Shown in pieces: positions 41,368 to 51,105 of a stretch of 64,000 bases of DNA. Each line of letters starts with the position of its first letter. Positions within the stretch are counted from its first letter, which is position 1. The stretch comes from Azophilus sp965220835. GTDB lineage: Bacteria; Pseudomonadota; Gammaproteobacteria; Pseudomonadales; Azotimanducaceae. The position numbers and the translations under genes were made by a program. The notes below the pieces were generated by a model that was given only the letters and a program-made list of their open reading frames with translations, did not search any database and was not told where the DNA came from. Location of the stretch: contig OZ244842.1 in NCBI GenBank assembly GCA_965220835.1, forward strand, positions 868,001-932,000, read 5' to 3'.

Positions 41368-42391
41368 CTGTTCCGGCCTCGTCTCGAATCGGAGTTGCGC
41401 ATTGCGGGGCGCAGCCTGGGCTCTGATCCTGGGCGCGCTCGGCGCTTGCGGCTCGCCGGCGGCCTATCATCACCATCGGGGCGAGGCCATGGGCACCCAG
41501 CTGGCATTGACCCATGCAGGATGCGCGGGTGACGTGGCGGCTGCCGTCGCCGACGAACTGCAGCAGGTGGATGCGCAACTGTCCACTTGGCGGCAGGACT
41601 CGGAGGTGGCCCGCTTCAACGCCAGCGCGACGGACGATTGGATGCCCGTTTCCGCGCCGGTTGCCGCCCTCACCATTGAAGCGCAGGCGCTTTCACGCCG
41701 CACGGAGGGCGCATTCGACGTCACTGTCGCACCCTTGGTCCAACTCTGGGGCTTTGGGCCCGATGCGCCAGCGCACGGACCCGCACCGTCCGAAGAAGCG
41801 GTGGCCTTTGCGATGCGGCGGGTGGGCTGGCACCACTTGGAGGCTCGGCCCGATCCACCGGCGTTGCGCAAGCGTCTTGCCGGATTGTCCCTCGACTTTT
41901 CGGCCATCGGCAAGGGGCATGGCGTTGACCGGGTGGCCGAACGCCTTGTGAACTTGGGCTGCGACAGCTTTCTGGTCGACATCGGCGGCGAAGTGCGCAC
42001 CCTCGGCCAAGGCCCTCGGGGCGGGCCTTGGCGCATCGGCGTGGAGCAGCCCGACGGCGGTGCCCCACAGTGGGTGCTGCGGCTTTCGGGCCAGTCCGCA
42101 GCCACCTCGGGAGACTATCGCAACTTCCGCACGTTGGAGGGACGGCGCCTGAGCCACGCCATCGATCCCCGCACCGGTCAACCGTCTAGCCACGCGTTGG
42201 CGTCGGTGACGGTGGTGGCGGCCCGTGCGGCCGAGGCGGACGGCTTGGCAACCGCGATCCAAGTGCTTGGCCTTGACGCAGGCTGGCGCTTTGCCCGCCG
42301 CGAGCAATTGGCCGCCCTGTTGCTGGTGCGCGGCGCAAGTGGCTTTGAGCGCCGCTATACTGAATCCATGAGTCAGTATCTCCAACCGTGA
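41348..42391 (+). CDS. ApbE family FAD:protein FMN transferase (lipoprotein)
   Basis: 347 aa from the ATG at 41348 (the frame is open upstream, with another ATG at 41288 preceded by GGGGGC). The signal peptide ends LILGALGAC, a lipobox, so it is a periplasmic lipoprotein. ApbE motifs: YHHHRGEAMGTQLALTHAGC, VDAQLSTWRQDSEVARFN, GLSLDFSAIGKGHGVDRVAE, LVDIGGEVRTLGQGPRGGPW and HAIDPRTGQPSSHALASVTV. ApbE attaches FMN covalently to threonines of flavoproteins such as NqrC, RnfG or flavocytochromes. The gene overlaps lolC by four bases (GTGA), so it may be co-transcribed with the lol genes. No dedicated target protein is adjacent. Confidence 0.92.
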   Translation: MRTEGSRCSGLVSNRSCALRGAAWALILGALGACGSPAAYHHHRGEAMGTQLALTHAGCAGDVAAAVADELQQVDAQLSTWRQDSEVARFNASATDDWMPVSAPVAALTIEAQALSRRTEGAFDVTVAPLVQLWGFGPDAPAHGPAPSEEAVAFAMRRVGWHHLEARPDPPALRKRLAGLSLDFSAIGKGHGVDRVAERLVNLGCDSFLVDIGGEVRTLGQGPRGGPWRIGVEQPDGGAPQWVLRLSGQSAATSGDYRNFRTLEGRRLSHAIDPRTGQPSSHALASVTVVAARAAEADGLATAIQVLGLDAGWRFARREQLAALLLVRGASGFERRYTESMSQYLQP

Positions 42392-43650
42392 CGCCCGGCT
42401 TGCGGCGGGCCAACCCAAGGCTTGCCGTCGAACTCGCCCTGCGCTACGCCTTCTCGCGCCGCGGCTCCGGTGCGCTGATCGGCTGGGTGGCCGTGGCCGG
42501 ATTGTCGCTGAGCGTTGCCGTGCTGGTGGTGGTGCTGTCGGTGGTCAACGGCTTTGAGCGGGAGTTGCGCGAGCGCGTCTTCGGCGTGCTGCCCCATGCC
42601 GGCGTTTGGGGCGACCAGCCGTTCGTTCCGAGCAACGCGTTGGCCGCCAAGTTGGGCACCGCACCGGGTGTGTTGGCAGCGGCGCCGATCGTTCAGGGGT
42701 CCGGCTTGGCGGTGGTCATCGACCAAGTGCAGCCGGTGCTGCTGACCGGCGTTGAGCCACCAACCTATCGGCAGGTGTCCGGCTTGGAGGCGTTCCTCCG
42801 CCCAGCCGGCACAGCCACGCTGGAGGCGCTGCAGGCAGGCCGCTTTGGCGTCATTTTGGGCTCGCGCCTAGCCTCGCGGTTGGGTGTGGGCGTTGGCGAT
42901 CCCGTGCGGTTGATGCTGCCCTTGGGCTCGCTGACGCTGGCGGGCGTGCTGCCCCGGCAGAAACGCTTTGAGGTAGTGGCCTTGCTGGGTTCCGGCTCCG
43001 AACTCGATGCCCGGGCGGCCTTCATCCACCTAACCGACGCCCAGCGGCTGTTTCGGCTCGGCGAGCAAGTGCACGGCTATCAACTGCGCTTCGACGACTT
43101 GTATGACGCCAACGCGCTGGCCGGCTCGGCTTTGCGTCGCTTGGGCGAAGGTGGATTCTTTGCCCGCACTTGGCAGCATTCCCACGGCAACCTGCATCGG
43201 GCGATTGGCGCCCAGAAGGCGACCCTGTTCGTGCTGCTGGCCTTTTTGGTCGGCGTGGCCGCCTTCAACTTGATCTCCACTCTGGTCATGACGGTGGAGC
43301 AGCGTGGCTCGGACATCGCCATGCTCAAGACCATGGGCGCTGCCAGCGCACCGCTGATCGTCTGCTTCGTGGTGCTGGGCGCCTTCATCGGCGCCTTGGG
43401 CATCCTCATTGGGGTTGGAGCCGGCACGGCGGTGGCCAGTGGCTTGCCCGCCTTGTTTGCCTGGATCAACGATGGCTTCAAGCTGGACCTAATGAGCCAG
43501 TACTTCATCAGCTATCTGCCGGTGGACATCTGGCCGTCGGACCTGGTTCGCATCGCCCTGGTGTCCTTTGCCTTGTGCGTGAGTTGCACCCTGTATCCCG
43601 CTTGGCGCGCCGCCCGCCTCCTGCCGAGCCGCGTGCTCGCTCATGAGTGA
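42388..43650 (+). CDS. lolC: Lipoprotein-releasing ABC transporter permease LolC
   Basis: 420 aa, GTG start. Topology: one N-terminal membrane helix (GALIGWVAVAGLSLSVAVLVVVLSVVNGF), a ~200-residue periplasmic domain, then three C-terminal helices with FNLISTLVMTVEQRGSDIAMLKTMGA, the conserved coupling-helix region of LolC/LolE. With LolD and LolE it extracts lipoproteins from the inner membrane for LolA. The first of three overlapping lol genes; the order lolC-lolD-lolE is standard. Paralogous to the LolE-like gene two positions downstream. Confidence 0.9.
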   Translation: MTPGLRRANPRLAVELALRYAFSRRGSGALIGWVAVAGLSLSVAVLVVVLSVVNGFERELRERVFGVLPHAGVWGDQPFVPSNALAAKLGTAPGVLAAAPIVQGSGLAVVIDQVQPVLLTGVEPPTYRQVSGLEAFLRPAGTATLEALQAGRFGVILGSRLASRLGVGVGDPVRLMLPLGSLTLAGVLPRQKRFEVVALLGSGSELDARAAFIHLTDAQRLFRLGEQVHGYQLRFDDLYDANALAGSALRRLGEGGFFARTWQHSHGNLHRAIGAQKATLFVLLAFLVGVAAFNLISTLVMTVEQRGSDIAMLKTMGAASAPLIVCFVVLGAFIGALGILIGVGAGTAVASGLPALFAWINDGFKLDLMSQYFISYLPVDIWPSDLVRIALVSFALCVSCTLYPAWRAARLLPSRVLAHE

Positions 43651-44326
43651 ACCGGCGCTTCGGGCCACGGGCCTGCGCAAGTCCTTCAAGCAGGGCAGCG
43701 AGCGCATCGAAGTGCTGCGCGGCCTAAGCCTTGAGGTCTGGCCTGGCGAACGATGCGCCATCGTCGGACGTTCCGGGTCGGGCAAAAGCACCTTGCTGCA
43801 CATTCTGGCGGGGCTGGACGACTTGGATGCCGGGCAGGTGGATCTTTGCGGCACAGCCATCAGCGCCGCCTCGGTGGGCGAACGCGCGCGGCTGCGCAAC
43901 CGCCACGTCGGTTTCGTGTACCAGCTCCATCACTTGCTGCCGGAATTCACGGCCTTGGAAAACGTGGTGATGCCGTTGCGCTTGGGCGGCGTGCCCCGGC
44001 GCGAAGCCGAGACCCAAGCAGCCGCCATGCTCGATGCGGTGGGCTTGAAGTCCCGCTCCACCCATCGACCGAGCGCGCTTTCCGGGGGTGAGCGCCAGCG
44101 GGTCGCTGTGGCTCGTGCCCTGGTGGGCCACCCGAGCGTGCTCTTGGCCGATGAGCCCACTGGCAATCTCGACCGGGAGAACGCACGCCAAGTGTTTGAG
44201 CTGATGCGCGGCCTAAGCCGGGACTTCGGCGTGGCCTTGGTGGTGGTGACCCACGATGAGGAGGCGAGCGGCGGCATGGACCGGGCGTTGCTGCTTGATG
44301 ACGGCGTATTGGAGTCCCTCGCTTGA
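43643..44326 (+). CDS. lolD: Lipoprotein-releasing ABC transporter ATP-binding protein LolD
   Basis: 227 aa ATPase. Walker A GRSGSGKSTLLHILAGLDDL, signature LSGGERQRVAVARALVGHPS, Walker B VLLADEPTGNLDREN and the H-loop VVTHDEEA are all intact. The overlap of eight bases with lolC and four with lolE marks an operon. It powers lipoprotein release by the LolCDE complex. Confidence 0.96.
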   Translation: MSEPALRATGLRKSFKQGSERIEVLRGLSLEVWPGERCAIVGRSGSGKSTLLHILAGLDDLDAGQVDLCGTAISAASVGERARLRNRHVGFVYQLHHLLPEFTALENVVMPLRLGGVPRREAETQAAAMLDAVGLKSRSTHRPSALSGGERQRVAVARALVGHPSVLLADEPTGNLDRENARQVFELMRGLSRDFGVALVVVTHDEEASGGMDRALLLDDGVLESLA

Positions 44327-45624
44327 GGCTGGCGCTCTGGATCGCCGCGCGGCATCTGCGGCAGGGCCGCAATCGCTATGCGCGCTTGATCAACTGGATG
44401 ACGTTGGCGGGCCTCGGCATTGGCGTTTTGGTGCTGACCGTGGTGGTCAGCGTCATGAACGGCTTTGGTGCGGAGTTGCGCAGCCGCATCTTGGGCACGG
44501 TCCCCCATGCCCTGTTACCCGTCTCCCAAGGCCTGGACGCCCAAGCCGCCGCTCGGCTGCCGGGCGTTGCGGCCGCCTATCCCTTTTTCCAGGCCTCGGG
44601 CATGTTGGTGGGTGCCGCTGGCGTGGCCCCCGTCGCCGTTTACGGCATCGATGCCGCTGATGGGGGGCGGTTAGCCTCCATCAATGCCCACATGCTGACG
44701 GGACCATGCCTTGGACCGACGATTGGGGCGCTGCCGGGCGCAGAGCTTGATTCATGCGCAAACGGGATCCCGCAATCAGGAATCACAATCGGGCGGTTGG
44801 AAGAGGCCTTGGCCTCGCCGACGGGCTTGGTGATGGGCCGGCCGCTGGCCCGGCGCTTGGGTTTGGTGACGGGGGACCCCATTCGGCTGGCGCTCCCTCA
44901 AGCCGATGGGGGACGGGTGCAGGTGCGTTTCAAGGCGTTTCAGCTGCAAGGCTTGTTCGAGGTGGGTGCGGAGTTCGACTACGCCTTGGTGGTGGTGCCC
45001 CGCGCCGCCTTCAATGCAGCGGAATTGGAACGCCTCGGTGCCGACGGCATCCGGGTGGAGCTCGAAGATCCCCTTGCCGCAGGCGAGTTCGCTGCGATGG
45101 TTGCCGAGGCCGGCAACGGCGCAGAGGCCAGCCTGCGGGTCGAAACCTGGATTGAGAACTATGGCGAGTTGTTTCTCGCCGTGCGCATCGAAAAGGCGCT
45201 GATGTTCCTCATCCTGCTGCTCATCGTCGCCGTGGCTGGATTCAACATCGTATCCAGCCAAACCATGGTCATCGACAGCAAGCGGGCGGACATCGCCGTG
45301 CTGCGCTCCCTAGGCGCGACGGGCGCCTTGGTTCAGCGCGTGTTCCTGCTGCAGGGCGTGCTGGTGGCGACCTTGGGCATCGTTGCTGGCTTGGTCTTGG
45401 GTGTCGTCGCTGCCAACCGCATCGGGCCGATCTTTGCCGTGCTCGAGTCTTGGCTGGGGTTGCGCCTGCTCGATGGCTCCTACTTCGAAACCGTGCCTTC
45501 GCAGGTGTTGCTGGCCGACTTAGCCCTCATCGGCGGTCTTTCATGGCTGCTGTGCCTGCTGTCGGCGTGGATTCCGGCGCGCCGCGCTGCCCGGCAGAAC
45601 CCAGTTGAAGGCTTGCATGCCTGA
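44323..45624 (+). CDS. lolE: Lipoprotein-releasing ABC transporter permease LolE-like
   Basis: 433 aa, TTG start overlapping the lolD stop (TTGA). N-terminal helix WMTLAGLGIGVLVLTVVVSVMNGF, periplasmic domain, and C-terminal helices with FNIVSSQTMVIDSKRADIAVLRSLGA; the overall layout matches LolC but the sequences clearly differ. It completes LolCDE. Its last 98 bases overlap the 3' end of the convergent DUF2062 gene. Confidence 0.9.
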   Translation: MRLALWIAARHLRQGRNRYARLINWMTLAGLGIGVLVLTVVVSVMNGFGAELRSRILGTVPHALLPVSQGLDAQAAARLPGVAAAYPFFQASGMLVGAAGVAPVAVYGIDAADGGRLASINAHMLTGPCLGPTIGALPGAELDSCANGIPQSGITIGRLEEALASPTGLVMGRPLARRLGLVTGDPIRLALPQADGGRVQVRFKAFQLQGLFEVGAEFDYALVVVPRAAFNAAELERLGADGIRVELEDPLAAGEFAAMVAEAGNGAEASLRVETWIENYGELFLAVRIEKALMFLILLLIVAVAGFNIVSSQTMVIDSKRADIAVLRSLGATGALVQRVFLLQGVLVATLGIVAGLVLGVVAANRIGPIFAVLESWLGLRLLDGSYFETVPSQVLLADLALIGGLSWLLCLLSAWIPARRAARQNPVEGLHA

Positions 45625-46126
45625 TTCGCCGCTGCTGCCAGCGCTGGATGATGTGCAATCGCCACAGCAGGCGGGCCAGCACGAAGCCGGTTACGCCCGC
45701 GACCCAGCCGCATAGGAGGCTGCCGAAGATCAGCGGATAGCCGATGCGGGTCAGGTTGGCGAAGATCCAACCGAAGCTGATTTCCACGGCCTCCACCTCA
45801 ATGCGCATGTCCAGCAACCATGCGCCCAAGCGGTAAGTGAAGTAGAACATCGGCGCGATGGTGACGGGATTGGAGATCCAGACCAGCACTATGGCGATGG
45901 GCAGATTGCAGCGGAAGGCCACCACCAGAACGCCGGCTGCCAGCATTTGAAAGGGCATTGGCAGGAAGGCGCAGAACAGCCCGATGAAGGTGCCACCTGC
46001 CACCGTGCGCCGGTTGAGGCGCCAAATGTCGGTGTTGTGTAGGAGCAATCCCAAGGGCTTTAGGGCGGGATTCGCACGAATCTTGTCGGCATCCGGCAGA
46101 TACCTTCGCAGGAGTTCCTTTGGCAT
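45527..46126 (-). CDS. DUF2062 domain membrane protein
   Basis: 199 aa from the ATG at 46126. MPKELLRRYLPDADKIRANP, GGTFIGLFCAFLPMPFQML and VWISNPVTIAPMFYFTYRLGA are DUF2062 hallmarks; there are three to four hydrophobic segments. The function is unknown, but the gene occurs between lolE and comEC in many gammaproteobacteria. The final ~33 codons, proline- and alanine-rich, lie antisense to the end of lolE. Divergent from comEC with only nine bases between starts. Confidence 0.9.
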   Translation of the reverse strand: MPKELLRRYLPDADKIRANPALKPLGLLLHNTDIWRLNRRTVAGGTFIGLFCAFLPMPFQMLAAGVLVVAFRCNLPIAIVLVWISNPVTIAPMFYFTYRLGAWLLDMRIEVEAVEISFGWIFANLTRIGYPLIFGSLLCGWVAGVTGFVLARLLWRLHIIQRWQQRRIRHASLQLGSAGQRGAPESTPTAGTAAMKDRR

Positions 46127-46135
46127 AACTGCATT

Positions 46136-48298
46136 ATGCCTATTGTCCGATGCCTGATGTGGTTGCTGCTGGTTGGCTTTGCCGTCTCGTCCCTGCTCGG
46201 GATGGCGCGTTCGGGCCTTTCCGTCCGCGTGCCCCATTGCGCCGCCGAAGCGCCCCGTGAGCTGACCGTCGAGCTACTGGAGTTGGCCTATTCGCCCCAG
46301 CAGGATCGGCTGCGCCTGCAAGTGGCGGTGCGGCGTGATCTTGCGCCGGCGTGCGTGGACTTGAGCGGGCGCCGGCTGCGCCTGAGTTGGCACTTTCCGC
46401 CGCCGGTTCAGGTAGGTGAGGTCTGGCGGGTGCAAGCTCGCGTGCGCGCACCCTGGGGGTTCCAGAATCCCGGTGGCTTTGACTATGAGCGCTGGCTGTT
46501 CGGCAACGGCATCGATGGCGTGGGCTACATCCGTTCCGGCGAGCGCTTGCTGGCACCCGCCATGAATCTCCGCCAACGTGTGCGAAGAACGCTGGCTGAT
46601 GAGTTGGCCGACTATCGCAACGGCGCCCACCTGCGGGCCTTGGCGACCGGTGATGGCGGCGCCCTGACCGACGCTGACTGGGGCTTGCTGCGCCGCACCG
46701 GCACCGTGCACCTGCTGGTCGTTTCCGGTCTGCATGTTGGATTGGTGGCCCTGCTCGGCTATGCCGTGGGCGTCGCTGCCGCTCGCTTGGTTCCGGTTGG
46801 CTTGATTTGGTTGCCTGCCGGTTGGCTTGCCACGGCGTTCTCCTTGGCTGCCGTCACCGCCTTTGTTTGGCTCTGCGGGGCGGACCCGCCGGCGCTTCGT
46901 GCGGGCGTGATGAGCGGTCTCGCTGCCTTGGCCTTCGCCGGCGGCCGTCGGGCGCCGGTGGCCAGTTGGCTCGCGCTTGCCGCAGTGATGGTGGTCTGCG
47001 TGGATCCAGGTGCGGTGCTCACCCAGGGGTTCTGGCTGTCCTTTGGGGCGGTGGCCGTGCTGGTCGCCGGGTTTGCCAACCGCATGCCCGTGCTCGGCTG
47101 GGCGGCCAGCTTGGTTCGAGCGCAGGTGCTGATGGTCTTGGCCATGACGGTGATGACCGCCACTGTGGTGGGCGAAGTTGCGCCCGCCGCTGGCATCGCC
47201 AACCTGATCGCCGTGCCTTGGATATCGCTGGTGGCCGTGCCCTTGGTGGTGTTCTCGCTGGTCGCCACCTTGGCCGGCGCACCGTTGGCTGGGCTTGGCT
47301 GGACGCTGGCCGACCTTGCGGTGTCAGCCCTGCTGGGGGGCTTGGAAGTCCTTGGGGGTGGCCAAGCCCACGCGCTTCCCGTGCCCCTCGGCCAAGGTCT
47401 GGCCGCGTTGGCCGCGCTCGCCTGCGCCTTGGGGGCGACCCAGTGGCGCATGCGACTCGCCTGTCTGCCGTTGTGGGCCGCCGGGCTGATGGTCTTTCAA
47501 GACCGCCCGGCGGAGGGGCAGTTCGAAGTTCTGGCGCTGGATGTGGGCCAAGGCAGCGCGGCGCTGATCGACACCCGCAACCATCGTCTGCTGTTCGATG
47601 CCGGGCCGCGTTTCCCGTCAGGCTTTGATGTGGGGGAGGCCGTTGTGCTGCCCGCCATCGCCGCCACCGGACGACGGCACTTGGACCGCCTGATCGTCAG
47701 CCATGGCGACCTCGACCACATCGGCGGCGCTGCCGCCGTGCTGCGCGGCGCGCCGGCTGACTCGGTCTGGGGCGACGCGCCGGAGCTGAACGCGAAACCC
47801 TGTCGGCGGGGCGAGCGTTGGACTTGGGACGGGGTGGCCTTTGCGGTGCTGCACCCACATCCAGGCTACCGCGGGGCCGGCAATGACGCCTCCTGCGTGC
47901 TGCAAGTCAGCGCGGGAAACCAGCGCGTGTTGCTGACGGGCGACATCACGCGCCGGGTGGAGGCGACCTTGGTGGCCAGTGGGATTGCCCCCGCCACCTT
48001 GCTGTTTGCGCCCCATCACGGCAGCGGCAGCTCCTCCTCGAAGCGCTTCATTGAGGCGATCAACCCGCCCTTGGTCTTCATAAGCGCCGGCTGGCGCAAC
48101 GCCTACGGCCACCCCAGCCCCCAAGTGGTGCGGCGCTACCGGCTGTTGGGCTCGGCCGTGTGGATGACCGGCATCGACGGCGCCCTGCATTGGTCTTCGG
48201 CAATGCCCGAGCGCGTGGTCGCCCATCGCCGGGAACGCAGTGCCAGTTGGGCCTGGTGGGTCAATCAGCCACCTGCGGGTGCCTTGGACAGCCGTTGA
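46136..48298 (+). CDS. comEC: DNA internalisation competence protein ComEC/Rec2
   Basis: 720 aa. N-terminal ~180 residues contain a DUF4131-like region with short hydrophobic segments, residues ~190-430 form the multi-helix Competence domain (VHLLVVSGLHVGLVALLGYA is its conserved start), and the C-terminal metallo-beta-lactamase domain has VLALDVGQGSAALIDTR and the metal motif VSHGDLDHIGGAAAV near residue 520. ComEC forms the inner-membrane channel for single-stranded DNA. Complete, so the cell may be naturally transformable. It starts at ATG 46136 with a second ATG 18 bases later. Confidence 0.95.
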   Translation: MPIVRCLMWLLLVGFAVSSLLGMARSGLSVRVPHCAAEAPRELTVELLELAYSPQQDRLRLQVAVRRDLAPACVDLSGRRLRLSWHFPPPVQVGEVWRVQARVRAPWGFQNPGGFDYERWLFGNGIDGVGYIRSGERLLAPAMNLRQRVRRTLADELADYRNGAHLRALATGDGGALTDADWGLLRRTGTVHLLVVSGLHVGLVALLGYAVGVAAARLVPVGLIWLPAGWLATAFSLAAVTAFVWLCGADPPALRAGVMSGLAALAFAGGRRAPVASWLALAAVMVVCVDPGAVLTQGFWLSFGAVAVLVAGFANRMPVLGWAASLVRAQVLMVLAMTVMTATVVGEVAPAAGIANLIAVPWISLVAVPLVVFSLVATLAGAPLAGLGWTLADLAVSALLGGLEVLGGGQAHALPVPLGQGLAALAALACALGATQWRMRLACLPLWAAGLMVFQDRPAEGQFEVLALDVGQGSAALIDTRNHRLLFDAGPRFPSGFDVGEAVVLPAIAATGRRHLDRLIVSHGDLDHIGGAAAVLRGAPADSVWGDAPELNAKPCRRGERWTWDGVAFAVLHPHPGYRGAGNDASCVLQVSAGNQRVLLTGDITRRVEATLVASGIAPATLLFAPHHGSGSSSSKRFIEAINPPLVFISAGWRNAYGHPSPQVVRRYRLLGSAVWMTGIDGALHWSSAMPERVVAHRRERSASWAWWVNQPPAGALDSR

Positions 48299-48320
48299 AA
48301 ACTGCCAATCTGGACGCATT
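48294..48320 (+). promoter_or_regulatory. Putative heat-shock (sigma-32) promoter of clpB
   Basis: GTTGAAA (48294-48300), 13 bp, then ACGCATT (48314-48320) resembles CTTGAAA-N13-CCCCATT (6 of 7 in the -35; partial in the -10). It overlaps the comEC stop and lies about 100 bp upstream of clpB. Confidence 0.4.
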
Positions 48321-48418
48321 GTAGGGGGTGTTGGCCGGATGCTGGAACGTTCGGCCAACGTGGAACGCAAGCCCTTAGGGCGAGCTATTCGACTCAGGAC
48401 TTTCGAGGATCACACAGG

Positions 48419-51001
48419 ATGCGCATGGACCGAATGACCAACCGTTTGCAAGGTGCCTTGGCCGATGCCCGCTCCTTGGCGGCGGGCAAGGACCATGCCG
48501 CCTTGGAGCCCATTCACTTGTTGGCGGCTTTGCTCCAGCCGGGCCCGGCCACGCTGATGCCGTTGCTGGTTCGCTCCGGAGGCCAAGCGGGCAGGATAGG
48601 GGATGGCGTGGCTGCCGCACTCGACCAGGTGGCCACCTTGACGACGCCGACGGGCGACATTCAACCCTCCCAAGCCTTCATCCGCACCCTGACCTTGGCG
48701 GATGGCTTGGCCCAAAAGGCTGGGGACAGCTACCTGTCCAGCGAGCAGGCGCTGCGCGCCTTGGCACAGGATCCCACGGTCAAGCGCGTGCTGAGCGGTG
48801 CTGGCGTTGATGCCCAGCAGCTTGAGGCCGTGGTGGAAGCGGCGCGGGCCGGGGAGGCCGTTCAGGACGCCGATGCGGAGGAGCATCGGGAGGCGCTGGC
48901 CAAGTACTGCGTCGATCTCACGGAGCGGGCCGAGCAAGGCAAGCTTGATCCGGTGATTGGGCGCGATGATGAGATTCGGCGCACCATTCAGGTGCTGCAG
49001 CGGCGCACCAAGAACAACCCGGTGCTGATCGGCGAGCCCGGGGTCGGCAAGACCGCCATCGTCGAGGGCTTGGCGCAACGCATTCTCAATGGCGAGGTTC
49101 CGGAGGGGTTGAAGAGCAAGCGCATTCTGGCCCTCGACATGGGCGCGTTGATCGCCGGCGCCAAGTTCCGCGGCGAGTTCGAAGAGCGGCTGAAGGCCGT
49201 GCTGAATGAGCTCTCCAAGCAGGAAGGCAGCATCATTCTCTTCGTCGATGAGCTGCACACCATGGTCGGAGCCGGCAAGGCCGAGGGCGCCATGGACGCT
49301 GGCAACATGCTCAAGCCGGCCTTGGCCAGGGGCGAGCTGCACTGCGTTGGCGCCACCACCTTGGATGAGTACCGCCAGCATGTCGAAAAGGACGCTGCCT
49401 TGGAGCGGCGCTTCCAGAAGGTGTTGGTGGATGAGCCGGGGGTGGAGGACACCATCGCCATTCTCAGGGGCCTGAAGGAACGTTATGAGCTGCATCACGC
49501 CGTGGACATCACGGACCCGGCCATCGTCGCCGCCGCGCGGCTGTCGCATCGCTACATCTCCGACCGGCAACTGCCGGACAAGGCCATCGACCTGATCGAT
49601 GAGGCGGCCAGCCGCATTCGCATGGAGATCGATTCCAAGCCAGAGGCCATGGACCGGCTGGAGCGGCGCCTGATCCAGCAGAAGATGGAGGTGGAGGCGC
49701 TCAAGAAGGAGAATGACGACGCCAGCAAGCGGCGCTTGGAGGATCTGCAGCGCAGCGTGGAGTCCTTGGAGGCCGAGTACGCCAGCTTGGAGGACGTCTG
49801 GAAGGCCGAGAAGGCCAGCCTGCGCGGAGCCCAGGACATCAAGGAAGAGCTGGAGGCGGCCCGCTCGGAGTTTGAAGCCGCCCGGCGCAGCAGCGACTTG
49901 GCGCGCATGTCGGAGCTGCAGTACGGCCGCATTCCCGAGTTGGAGCGCCAATTGGCCGGCGCCACCGAGCCGGTGGAGCACGAATTGCTGCGCAACAACG
50001 TCACGGAGGAGGAGATCGGCGAAGTGGTCTCCAAGTGGACGGGCATTCCCGTGGCAAAACTGCTGGAGGGCGAAAAGGAGAAGCTGCTCCAACTCGAGGC
50101 TGAACTGCACAAGCGGGTGGTCGGCCAGGAGGAGGCGGTCACCATTGTCGCCGATGCGGTGCGCCGCTCCCGGGCCGGCCTGTCCGATCCCAAGCGCCCG
50201 AACGGCTCGTTCATGTTTCTAGGTCCCACCGGCGTCGGCAAGACGGAGCTCTGCAAGGCGTTGGCGGCCGTGCTGTTCGACAGCGAGGACGCCCTGTTGC
50301 GGGTGGACATGTCGGAGTTCATGGAAAAGCACTCGGTGGCCCGGTTGATCGGGGCGCCGCCGGGCTACGTGGGCTATGAGGAGGGCGGCTACCTCACCGA
50401 GCAAGTGCGCCGCCGGCCCTACTCGCTGATCCTGCTCGACGAGATCGAGAAGGCGCACCCGGACGTCTTCAATATCCTGCTGCAGGTGCTCGACGATGGC
50501 CGCCTCACCGATGGCCACGGGCGCACGGTGGACTTCCGCAACTGCGTCTTGGTCATGACCTCAAACCTAGGCTCCGAAGCCATTCAAGCCATGGCCGGGG
50601 AGGGCGACTTCGAGCGTTTGAAGGAAACCGTGCTTGGCATCGTCAGCCAGCACTTCCGCCCGGAGTTCATCAATCGGGTCGATGACCTAGTGGTGTTCCA
50701 CGCCTTGAACCGGGAGCAGGTGGCGCGCATTGCCGAGCTCCAGTTCGCCATCCTGCGCGCCCGTCTGGAGGATCAGGACATCGGCATCCGCTTGACCGAC
50801 GCAGCCCGCGAGGCTCTGGTGGATGAGGGCTACGACCCCGTGTATGGCGCCCGTCCCTTGAAGCGCGCCATTCAAAAGCGCGTGGAGAACCCGTTGGCCG
50901 CCAAGTTGCTGGCGGGTGATGTGGTGCCGGACAGTGAGGTGTGCGTGCAATTCCAAGACGGTGCCTTCCGGTTTGAATCGGAACCCGTTGCTCTGGCCTA
51001 A
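48419..51001 (+). CDS. clpB: ATP-dependent disaggregase ClpB
   Basis: 860 aa, full length for ClpB. N domain (MRMDRMTNRLQGALADARSL), first AAA+ with Walker A IGEPGVGKTAIVEGLAQRIL, middle coiled-coil domain (residues ~400-530: KKENDDASKRRLEDLQRSVE) that distinguishes ClpB from ClpA/ClpC, and second AAA+ with LGPTGVGKTELCKALAAVLF. With DnaK it rescues aggregated proteins after heat stress. It lies between comEC and galU, interrupting the usual comEC-exbB order. A weak sigma-32 promoter is visible upstream. Confidence 0.98.
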   Translation: MRMDRMTNRLQGALADARSLAAGKDHAALEPIHLLAALLQPGPATLMPLLVRSGGQAGRIGDGVAAALDQVATLTTPTGDIQPSQAFIRTLTLADGLAQKAGDSYLSSEQALRALAQDPTVKRVLSGAGVDAQQLEAVVEAARAGEAVQDADAEEHREALAKYCVDLTERAEQGKLDPVIGRDDEIRRTIQVLQRRTKNNPVLIGEPGVGKTAIVEGLAQRILNGEVPEGLKSKRILALDMGALIAGAKFRGEFEERLKAVLNELSKQEGSIILFVDELHTMVGAGKAEGAMDAGNMLKPALARGELHCVGATTLDEYRQHVEKDAALERRFQKVLVDEPGVEDTIAILRGLKERYELHHAVDITDPAIVAAARLSHRYISDRQLPDKAIDLIDEAASRIRMEIDSKPEAMDRLERRLIQQKMEVEALKKENDDASKRRLEDLQRSVESLEAEYASLEDVWKAEKASLRGAQDIKEELEAARSEFEAARRSSDLARMSELQYGRIPELERQLAGATEPVEHELLRNNVTEEEIGEVVSKWTGIPVAKLLEGEKEKLLQLEAELHKRVVGQEEAVTIVADAVRRSRAGLSDPKRPNGSFMFLGPTGVGKTELCKALAAVLFDSEDALLRVDMSEFMEKHSVARLIGAPPGYVGYEEGGYLTEQVRRRPYSLILLDEIEKAHPDVFNILLQVLDDGRLTDGHGRTVDFRNCVLVMTSNLGSEAIQAMAGEGDFERLKETVLGIVSQHFRPEFINRVDDLVVFHALNREQVARIAELQFAILRARLEDQDIGIRLTDAAREALVDEGYDPVYGARPLKRAIQKRVENPLAAKLLAGDVVPDSEVCVQFQDGAFRFESEPVALA

Positions 51002-51105
51002 ATGCCGGTGCCACTAGCGCGCTTGATCGTCTAACATCCGCTGCACTGCGAAGCTCGCAGGAACCCTTAGCTGGATTTGGCCGTGATGAGGAGCCTGATG
51101 CATCC

